Source of the DNA: Rhodocollybia butyracea
Lineage: Eukaryota; Basidiomycota; Agaricomycetes; Agaricales; Omphalotaceae
DNA: 64,000 nt
NCBI GenBank assembly: GCA_015501585.1
Contig: JADNRY010000186.1
Span: 62,001 to 126,000, forward strand
Direction of reading: 5' to 3'
The notes beneath the pieces are model-generated. The model saw only the letters and a program-made list of their open reading frames with translations, did not search any database and was not told the origin of the DNA. This document shows, one piece after another, positions 55,275 through 64,000 of the stretch. Position numbers and translations under genes: made by a program. Position 1 is the stretch's first letter. Each line of letters begins with the position of its first letter.

Positions 55275-57307
55275 ATGGTATGACATGTATCACAATCACA
55301 AACATGATGTAGTACCTTGTATGGGACCTATTTGCAGCAATGGAGATGAGTCTGAGGGATTTGGATCTTAAGTGTTCTGCGCAATGTCACGAGTTCCCCA
55401 CAGATTCCCCGTGCTTTGGATATCCTCCGCATCCGCATGGTCAGTATTTCATGCTTTGACCTTTCCTAATCAGTTTGCATTACTCAGTGATCTCCTTTAC
55501 CGTCTTTGTAGAAAGTCAAAGGTATAAGGTCGGTTAGAGTGGTGGCAAGAGGCTCTCAGTGAGAAGGCTATCTCCACCGATGAATGCAGGCCGTAAGCCC
55601 ATACACTTCGAGAAGAATGAAACGATTCTATGCCGTGAAATCCCGGCAGCGTGACTTTTTGCGCTCAGACCTCGAGGCTTGTGTGTGCGTAGCCTATATA
55701 AAACCAGATAAACACAGCTATAAACAGCGTTTAGTATATAGACTGTTACTACCTAACATCTCAACCTGTTTGCGAAAGGCGGAATTGAGGGACATAGACA
55801 AACTTACCACGATCCTGATCAGCATTATAAGTTTAGCTACCTGTAACCCGAGCCCTTGGGCTATATGTATCGTTGTAGAATGTGCCGGCACACCGGGAAG
55901 ATACAAAAATCTGCTCGACAGATTTGAGAACTGAAAACCGACCATCCTAATAAGAATAATCAGTGGTTTTCAGTCTTGCTGAAATGGCTACTGAAAGTTT
56001 GTGATAAACTATAAAAGGAATATCTTATCTTATCGGAGTACACCTTTCTGCCGAGCAGAATTTTGTATCGTTACGGTGTGAGTAGCCTTCAGATCCCAAT
56101 TGGCTCTGTAACCATCAGTTAATCACCCGCCAAAACCCGCTCAAAGTCAACTCAAAGCCTAAAACCCGCGCAATGATGGATGATCCCTGACTTGAACGAA
56201 GACATTTTAGATGCGCTCTGAAGCGTACATGCTAGATGTCAACCATTAGCCGTTGTTAGTGTTCGGGCGGGGTTCACCACTCCTGCTGGTTTGGGGGTAG
56301 TTGGTACGTCTTGAACAACGTAAGTAATCAGGTTGGCTGCAGCTTTTAAAAGAATACGGTACCGGGTATGTCTTGGCCTTTTGGTAAGTCCCACAATTGT
56401 GGTAAACCTGTAACGTTTCAAGTGAGATTAGTAAAAGAGTGATTATATACTGTAATGATTAAGCCTGAGATTAGGCAATAAGTAGAAGGGAATGGAGTTA
56501 AAATAGAGCAAGAGCAGGAGCCAAGAAGGATCCCATTAATTGTACCGATGACATCGTGTCGATGAGTCGATGATGGAGATAAGCTGCTGATCGGGGGCAT
56601 GACCGCGTGGCTGGCCACACTCTCGAGAAATCATATGCATAAGATCAGCATAAGATGTAGTACCTCGGTCCTCAACAGTGACCAGTCAGTGACAGGTCCA
56701 GAATAAATTTTACCTAATCATGTGCATGGAGTGCAACTTGGCCCTGAAAACCTCAGTGGCGATTCGGGCTAAGTTCGGGCTCAGGTAGGCTTTGGTCTCC
56801 AGATACTGAACGTACTTGATCACGCCCGCCCCGGTCATGTTGATCAAGACTCTAAGCGCTGTGAACCCGCTGTCAGATATGGCTTTGGCAGTTCACTATC
56901 CGCCAGACTTTAACACGCATGGTTGACCTTGCGATAGTGTGTTTTCTTTGTAGCACCACCCGAGGGTTTACTTAAACTTATCCGACGGTTATTCCATGGG
57001 CAAGGCACCTATAAGTCTTATGAGCTTTACCTGAGAGAGGTTCAAACCGCCTATATTGAATTGGAGCGTGGACGATCTGGTTGCTGTATCACTGCACCAC
57101 TGAATGACGGGCCAGTGCCCCCGAATGGAAGAGCCGTCATAACGTTTAGCTACATACTTAGAATCTGATATTCACTTTTGATCCAGGAATAGTTAAAAAC
57201 TGTACGTTCCGTCTACGGCAGTATACAGCCACACAGCAAAAGTATTTATGAGAGGTTCTGGAGATCCGGAGAGTTACTCTTGTTCCTCTCCTGAGTCCGG
57301 TATCATC
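55275..57307. other. 2 kb without a supported gene
   Basis: Two short open frames (55584-55934 plus; 56239-56421 minus) have no recognisable domain. Nothing else seen. Confidence 0.3.
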
Positions 57308-58528
57308 ATGGTTGCCTCAGTGGATTACAATGCGCTTGGATTCAAAGCAATCGTAGTGAACTTCCATGGGGCTGTACTCGTTGTGACGATGAATCGAGCC
57401 AAGCAGTAAGTAAAGCTCAGCATCCGAACGTCTTGACTTATGGTCAATAATGCCTCTATCGTGTAGGAGAAACAGCTTTGGTGATACCTTACCCGAGGAA
57501 TTGATCAAAGTATTCGAAACCGCAGACCGTGATGATCATGTCAGAGTAGTTATCTTAACTGCTGAACCTACCGCGCCTGCGTACTCTATGGGAGTGAGCA
57601 CGATTTTTCCGAGATGTTTTACCGCCTGTAATCTGATGCGGACGTTATAGACAGATATATCGACCGCGATGGCTGATTTTTCCAGGCCGGAAGGAGACAC
57701 AGGTCCGAGGCCGTTATATTTTTCACAGGAGACACTCATTGACGTGGGTGTAGATTACAGGGATCCAGGAGGCCAAGTCGCAAGCGCGATTTATAACTGC
57801 AGAAAAGCCACTATTGCTGCAGTGAACGGGCACGCGGTTTGTAGAAAATGCATCTCGATTTCGATTTCAGCTTATGGCTCATTCGTGCAGATTGGTGTGG
57901 GCATGACCGCTCTACAACTTCCATTCGACTTTCGATTTGTCTGGGAAAAAGCTAAATTAAGCTTTCCATTCATACGCCTGGGTATCAGTCCCGAATGTAC
58001 GTGAAGAATATCACCTGGAGAGAAATAGTGATTAACATCACTACTATTACAGCGACATCCACGTTCCTCCTTCCCCGTTTACTAGGCCACTCCCGAGCCA
58101 ATTCCCTCTTATTGACAGGTGCCACTTTTTCCCCCACATCACCTCTCGTCTCCGGTCTCTATCACGAGATCATCCCAAAACGAGAAGATGTATTGCCAGT
58201 GGCGCTAGCTTTCGCGAAGGACATAGCAACCAATACGTCTCAGATTTCTGTAGCCCATACAAAAGGTCTCTTGCAACACCCAGGTGAAACAAATGAGCAA
58301 AATCACCTTTTGGATTCGAGGACCATAAAGTTGCTGGGTACGGGTGAAGATGCTGCGGAGGGGGCTCTTGCCATTAAGGAGCGGAGGGGCCCGAGATTCA
58401 ATAGTCCTCTTTCGAAGAATTGGCATCCTTGGGTGAGTAGTACTTTATTTATCTTTAGTCTTTATCGACTGACGTCACTTGTACAGTGGAGACCTGTTGA
58501 TGAAAGCCGTCCCAAGGCAAAGCTCTAA
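57308..58528 (+). CDS. Enoyl-CoA hydratase/isomerase (crotonase) family, probable peroxisomal (312 aa)
   Basis: Six exons: 57308-57405, 57467-57593, 57651-57836, 57891-57996, 58053-58432 and 58487-58528, 313 codons in frame. Crotonase-fold features: VVTMNRAKQRNSFGDTL, VRVVILTAEP..AYSMGTDIS (oxyanion-hole strand), CRKATIAAVNGHA joined to IGVGMTALQLPFDFRF, AKLSFPFIRLGISPE (the catalytic-Glu region) and STFLLPRLLGHSRANSLLLTG. The C-terminus WRPVDESRPKAKL ends in AKL, a type-1 peroxisomal signal. It hydrates 2-enoyl-CoA in beta-oxidation or a related reaction; the exact substrate is unknown. The intron after HPW is 54 bp and open, so retention would change only an internal segment, not the AKL end. 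Confidence 0.9.
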
Positions 58529-59306
58529 CATAACGACAAGCACGAAATTACACGAAATTAAACACGAAATAGAGAAAACCCGTGGTATACTTAGAGAAGC
58601 GCGAAAAGCATGTCCGTCATAACAGTGTATTGAGGAGGTTTAAGGAGAAAAATAGAACGTCTGCGAAGAACGAGCGTCCGAGGATAACATCCTTTTTTTG
58701 TTTTGGGCTATTTCGCGTATGTACATAGTAGGGGCACTCCCCAGTGAAGCAGTGAAGCATCATGCATCATGCATCACCTCGTGAACAAACCTGGCGGCAG
58801 GGACCACATGGTCTTAGCGGAAGATAAAGAGTTTTAGGCACTGACGAGGCATCCGTGACGGCCTGATTCTGAGGCAAGGGGAAATAAGAAAGTGGACCGA
58901 GCGGCGTAACGCGTAAATCCTCGGTGGAGGAGTATGGCCGTCAGAGGCACTTTTTCGGGTGCCACTCGGAGTCGGACCTCACTGATCCAGACCCAGTTTT
59001 GTCGGTGCGCGAAAGACCAGGTGGTATCACCACATAGAAGGCGCGTGAGCGACACTCGATGCGACGCCGTTAGGACACGGGTGAGGTAGTGACGGAGTTG
59101 CCGAACCGGGGAAGTGGGCGGCCCATCCTCCTCTGGCTCAGATCTGACAATCGATTTTCGACCCGACTGAACCGTAACCCCTATCAGGCCGCTGGGCGTC
59201 TATTTGGCCTCGGATATATCGGATACTTGAAAGACCGGTTTTGAAATACACGCCACTATCCTGGACATGTAACTTACTTTGAGCCGTTTCTTGCTTCCCA
59301 TCCACC
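58529..59306. other. Intergenic, promoter side of the SDR gene
   Basis: 778 bp, no exon or repeat recognised. Both neighbouring genes run in the same direction. Confidence 0.4.
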
Positions 59307-60952
59307 ATGTCTGCGAGTGCGCCTTCAGTTACAACCCGTCGTGCTTGTATCTATAACTGACCATCTTTTTATTTCTATCTAGACCTCAATGTTGCTTCAC
59401 TATTCAACGTCAAAGGCAAAATAGGTCTGTTTTGCACATTTTAAAGAATCTGCTGGAGAATACTGGTCGTAATTGTAATCTCTGTGAATTAGTTCTGGTA
59501 ACTGGAGGAAGTGCAGGGATTGGGAAGATGATAGCTTCTGGTAAACTCTAATTCTTTATCTGCGCCATTCATTGTCAACTGATTGCTCGCCGTAGGCTTT
59601 GCACAGAACGGAGCAAAGGTCTACATTGCCTCTAGGAAGGAGTCTCAACTAAAAGAGGCATCCATATTTACCTGTCTGCGGAAAACAAAGCCTCATAATC
59701 TCTTTCTAGGCTGTCGCCGAGATCACTGCTGGACTGAAGAACGCCACAGCGTCAGGTTCAGTATCCTATATCGTCGCCAATGTCGGCGTGAGTATTTCTC
59801 GAGATCCTTCCTTTAGAACTCTCAGTAATCTCGCGTCTCTCAACAGTCCAAAGCTGGCTGCGATGCTCTCGTCAACGAATTCAAAAAGCGCGAGTCAAAA
59901 CTGCACGTCTTGGTGAACAACTCTGGTATTACATGGGGCGGACCATACGAGGACTTTCCGGAAGAAAAGGGCTGGGATAATGTGTTCAACGTTAACGTGA
60001 AGAGTATATTCTACAGTACGTTATCATCTCCTCTAGCTTTCTTCACTAGTGTTTCTAATCAAAGCTATCTATCCTCTCAGTGACGGCAGGGTGTGTAAAT
60101 ACTTGGCCTTTTATTATCCCTTTTTGAGACGCCTTTCAACTTTTCCTCTATCCACAGTTTAACGGAACTCCTTGCCAAAGACTCGAATAACCGCGACCCA
60201 GCGAGAGTAATCAACATATCCTCTACTGCATCCGTTGATCCACGGTCTGAAGGAGCGCTAAGTCGACCTGGGAATGGGACATGGAGTTGTAAGTGGTTCA
60301 TCCCAGTGTAATGGGGTAAAAAGTACTCTTCTCAAGCTGATTATAACCCTAACGATCGGTATATAAGATCAACCAAGTAAAGCTGCTGGTAAGCCTAACG
60401 CCTCTTATTCTTTATCGTGGACTGGATTTGCTTAGTATTTCGTTAGTAAACCACCTTACTTCCCAGTTAGCGTTGAAACTAGCTCCTCGGCATGTCACGT
60501 CAGTTTCTATTTTCCTGCTCGCAGGATGGTACTCATGGTCTGATATTCACTATTCAGCGTTAACGCTATCTTACCTGGGTATGTCTTTCCCAATTCACAA
60601 GCAAGAAGAATAAAGGCTGATTTCGTTTTCGTTTTAGTGTCTTCCCAAGCAAGATGACTGCATTCGGGCTAAAGACCGCTGGAGACGAGGTCTTTACTGC
60701 AAATCAGCCTACCGGTGGGTATCTCTCTCCCTATTTATCTCGATATACCCGTTCCTCGCGGTATAACAGTCGAACTTAACTTGCTTACTCCTTGTATTCG
60801 TACTCTTAGGTCGATACGGGTCAACAGAGGACATGGCTGGCATGGCCGTATTCCTCTCCTCTCCCGCTTCCGCGCACGTCACAGGGGCGCATATCATCCT
60901 CGATGGTGGGGCCCGGTACAACTCACGGCCTATGCCTGACGCAAAACTGTGA
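59307..60952 (+). CDS. Short-chain dehydrogenase/reductase, probable peroxisomal
   Basis: About ten short exons. MSASAPSVTT, then LNVASLFNVKGKI, then LVTGGSAGIGKMIASG (the TGxxxGIG nucleotide-binding loop), FAQNGAKVYIASRKESQLKE, AVAEITAGLKNATASGSVSYIVANV and SKAGCDALVNEFKKRESKLHVLVNNSGITWGGPYEDFPEEKGWDNVFNVNVKSIFY (NNSG motif). Then LTELLAKDSNNRDPARVINISSTASVDPR (catalytic S), a junction giving YQPSKAA (YxxxK), VNHLTSQLALKLAPRHV, VFPSKMTAFGLKTAGDE and GRYGSTEDMAGMAVFLSSPASAHVTGAHIILDGGARYNSRPMPDAKL. All SDR landmarks are present in order. The last residues AKL form a peroxisomal targeting signal, as in the upstream hydratase. NAD(P)-dependent; substrate unknown. Confidence 0.9.
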
Positions 60953-61272
60953 TGCGAATCCAGTGGGATTACCCTTCTCTTCCGAGGTCTTCTGAGGCGC
61001 AAGGGATAGGAATAAGCGCAGAAAGGGGAAAGATAGGAATAATAAAATTTCGAAAGCGCTTTGTATTACTTGGCAGCAAATAGAACAGATATTGAATAAT
61101 CAAACGATAGGCTTGACGTTGGGTACGGTGTTAGGCGCTAAGGTAGCTTTATCGGAATCGGAATCTAAGGGAGGGAAGGTATATCATATCATATCATAGA
61201 ACTTCCAGCATGCAAGTACTGATTATGAACCTATCCCATCCGTCCCATTCCTCACAAAAAGATATTACAGTA

Positions 61273-63575
61273 TTACTTGGAGGGAAGGTTTTCGTGTACC
61301 GCTTCCATTAGCTCCGAAGCTATTTTAGCATTCGCCAACTATATATGCAAAACGGGGTTACTAAACAACGGTCCACCATCAGAACATATTGAAGAAGCAC
61401 TCACCCTCAGATTATAGTGCGTCGTCACCCCGCTACCTTCTATAACGCTAAACCTCACATATCGGGGATCCTGCGCGACGGTGCACTTCATCCCTGGAAA
61501 GAGCGTAACGTTGAGGAGTAGGGTATATACCGCTTCTTTGCGCATGACGAGCCGTGCACCGCCGCCATCGTCCGCTCGGACATTGATCTTCATTAGACCC
61601 GTACCGCGCTCCTTCCAAGCACCGTCGACGAGAGCAAATAGCTTTCCGCGGACTTGATGGATCGTTTCTTCGAGTTCTTCGCCTGTGGAGACTAGAAAGA
61701 AAGAAAGAAAGATGAGTAAAGGGAAAGAGTGGAAACGAATGATACTCCAACATACCTTCCTGCTCACTCAACATCACTTTCTGCTTCGCCTCGTCCCACT
61801 CGGGCTCTCCACCGTCCTCGTCTTTCTCTTCACTGCTAGCCGCACGAAGCTTTTCACCAAACGAAGCAACGGAAGACGCTCGACTACTATCCCCTCCTCG
61901 GCCCCGTACATCCCCACCATTAAACACATCGCTATCATTCAAGACGGATCCGCCTAATGTCGAGCTCTCGCTCGAATCGCCGTTCCCTCTAGCTCGCTTT
62001 GTCAACGGTAGTGCAAAGCCTTGCGCGCCTCCACTAGCATACGCAGTAAAACGCACTGCTACCAGCACCGCCGGAGCTGGCTCCCGCCGAGGACCCAAAC
62101 ACGCTATGGGAGGAGCCTGCGGGACGACGGGTCGGACTTTTCGCTCTTACCCCGCCCCCGATAGCAGAACTAGAGCCGAATGTCCCGGTACCGAGTACGG
62201 GCGATCTGGTTCGCGCTACTGAGGCAAAGGGAGAAGAGCTCGACGCAAAGGCTTCGAAGCCTGTTCGTTTAGTTCCTGCTGAGGACGAAGAAGAGCTTTC
62301 GGCTGGTGCTGCTGCTCCGAGAACGGGTGACGAAGGAAGAGGTATTTTGATAGCTGAAGATGAGGAGCTGACGGATTTGGCTGTGGAAGAGAAGATGTTT
62401 TGGCCTTTGACAGAGGCGAATGGTGAACTTGTGGATGCGTATGCCATGAATCCACCGGATGCTGCCTGTAGTCCGGAGAGTAAATATTGATACAGTAGAT
62501 TACGTTCGGTTGATAGTAAACTTACCGGCTTGGTTGAAGAAACAGGGTTTGCGTCTGTTTCTGGCGGAGGCGGCGTTGGTCTTTTCGTCTCCCTAGGATT
62601 ATCATCCTTCTGTGCGTCGTCCCTTGGGCGTTTCGCAACCGATACAGATGCCACATGATTCGATGAAGCACCGGTGTCCAGCTGACTCGGAGGTTCCACA
62701 CTGGGGCCACGTTCGATATACTTTCTTTTGAGATTCAGGGCTCCATCTGTGTTGGAAATCGAATCAGAATCCCTGCGAGATGCGGAACGGGATGAAGACG
62801 AGGACGTTTGGTCGTGAACGGCATTGTCATCCATATTCTTGTCTTCCTCTGTAGCAGGTATAGCATCTTCGTGTATGGTATTGTCTGGATCCTCTTCTCC
62901 CGACTGCTTCTTTAAGTTACGCCAGGTAAGATCTTCTACGCCCTGGCTGATCTGTCTGACTTTAATTTTCATTTCTTGAGGAGGAGACCCGGAGATTCCG
63001 AGGTCTGCTTGTATTGTTGGAGGAGAAATGTCTGAGCTATTGGAGCGGGATCGGTGATGGGAATGATGATGATGCGAAGCGTGTACATCGTCTTCTTCAG
63101 TCGTAGCATCGAGCTCAGCAGAGCGCTGAATACGGTTCTTTTTGACGGGTGTGTGAATGTAGTCTTTCTCTCGGGTTACTGTAAAAGATGAAGTAGAGTC
63201 CTGCTAACAATTGGATTAATTGTTTGGAATTCGAAAACCACAAACGTACCGTTATTGCGGATGCCTTTGCGCCAGGACCGAGGGCTGGTTCTAAAGAGAC
63301 TTCACGTTCTCTCTTCCTCGATAATTTGGTTTCTGTAGCAAAAAAGTGGTGTTGTTCAGCGTTGTTGGACCCGAACAAGACGAATAGTACTGACCTGCGT
63401 CGTTGAAACCAGGTGACGGAGGCGACGGTGGAACAGCTGGAGAACGTCTACCAGAATTGTTGTGCACGTCGTTGTCTACCACATCATCAGAGTTAATGAG
63501 TTGGTTATTATCCAAAGAATCTATAGGCATTGTTGGCGATACTTCAGGCTGATGCTGAGCTTCGTCATCGGACAT
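61273..63575 (-). CDS. RanBP3/Yrb2-type Ran-binding nuclear transport factor (663 aa after one frame correction)
   Basis: Exons 63575-63395, 63332-63250, 63200-62526, 62465-61756, 61682-61405 and 61338-61273. Together they are 1,993 bases, one over a multiple of three. The surplus maps to a T4 run on the coding strand (A4 at 62048-62051). Upstream the frame reads GGAGSSAF then leads to a stop; downstream it reads TAYASGGAQGFALPL and runs to the end. The N-terminus is acidic and disordered, with a basic KLSRKRERE stretch. The middle has several phenylalanine-spaced Ser/Ala repeats (SPFASV, GFMAYAS). The C-terminal Ran-binding domain has VRGKLFALVDGAWKERGTGLMKINV, ARLVMRKEAVYTLLLNVTLFPGM and the end IASELMEAVHENLPSK. 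The family assists CRM1-dependent nuclear export by binding Ran-GTP. The gene overlaps nothing and is tail-to-tail with the SDR gene. Confidence 0.85.
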
Positions 63576-64000
63576 GATGAATGATTGAAGGTAAGATTCA
63601 AAAGTCTTCCAACTGGCGTGTTAGCAGAGCAACAATGGTGGAGAAAATGGCAGAGGTTGAGAAAGGGCTCGGAATCGTAGAGGAACGCGGCCACTTGACG
63701 TTACGGCATCATCGGCCTGAGCGTCTAGCTCTTTCGGCTAGTTATCGTTAGCGCCCCGCAATGCGTGGCAATCCGACTAAGTAGCAGGGTATTTCAGCGA
63801 ACGCAGTCCCCACAAACTTTACATAAGCGTTACATAACAATCTGTGGCTATGATCCTGGCGCTTAATTGCACGCTCAGGCTGTTAATCTAAACTGAGAGG
63901 CCTCCGGCCTGGTATATATTCTCAACCCTAACGCTAAAGCGGGGGCGCTGCCCCGGACCCCCGCCTAACCCTAAACCTAGCCCCGAACCCTAACCAACCA
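63576..64000. other. Intergenic end of window with CCCTAA-like motifs
   Basis: Promoter side of the Ran-binding gene, then GC-rich sequence (gcgggggcgctgccccggacccccgc, about 63938-63963, partly self-complementary) flanked by ccctaacgctaa, cctaaccctaaacc and aaccctaacc. There is no regular telomere array. Confidence 0.45.

Overview
The window looks like a gene-poor, repeat-rich stretch of a basidiomycete (Agaricomycete) chromosome. Genes are split by many 40-70 bp GT-AG introns. The transposons are of types common in mushrooms: Ty3/gypsy with a chromodomain, PIF/Harbinger with a SANT-like partner, and CACTA. Several gene families are typical of mushrooms, including DUF6534-type membrane proteins, F-box proteins with a Cys motif, and a caspase-like protein with a long tail. 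No tRNA, rRNA or CRISPR could be supported. Exon coordinates were worked out by hand from splice signals and reading-frame agreement.

Layout. 1-2391: 3' end of an autonomous gypsy element (integrase, chromodomain, 3' LTR). 4.0-6.5 kb: an indoleamine 2,3-dioxygenase gene and a small secreted protein. 7.1-33.8 kb: nine copies, all on the minus strand, of one gene family. Its intact members carry an N-terminal beta-rich region, a Pro/Ser linker, a SUMO-like domain with an internal di-glycine, and a long uncharacterised C-terminal module. Two copies (A, E) look intact. F has one frameshift, D and H stop just after the SUMO-like domain, and B, C, G and I are broken. Copy B is split by a recent 4.1 kb gag-only gypsy element with identical LTRs and a 5 bp target duplication. 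Copy C is joined to a transposon-like segment containing a peptidase-C19-like region. ALG5 (dolichyl-phosphate glucosyltransferase) ends the array at 33.99-35.32 kb. Fragments of ALG5 lie between array copies and at 42 kb, so an ALG5 plus family-gene unit was apparently duplicated repeatedly.

29.4-33.5 kb holds a DUF6534-type gene. 37.2-40.25 kb is a Harbinger element with TIRs and a TTA duplication. 41-47.5 kb holds an F-box relic, two duplicated copies of a small Cys-containing protein gene, and a multi-span membrane protein. 47.7-48.95 kb is a non-autonomous CACTA element with about 372 bp inverted repeats.

51.2-63.6 kb is more conventional: a caspase-like protein lacking its catalytic residues, an unknown conserved-looking protein, an enoyl-CoA hydratase and an SDR dehydrogenase that both end in AKL (peroxisomal signal), and a RanBP3/Yrb2-type Ran-binding protein. 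The last about 70 bases contain scattered CCCTAA-like motifs. Several otherwise good genes are broken by one base in a homopolymer run, so some apparent pseudogenes may be sequencing errors.
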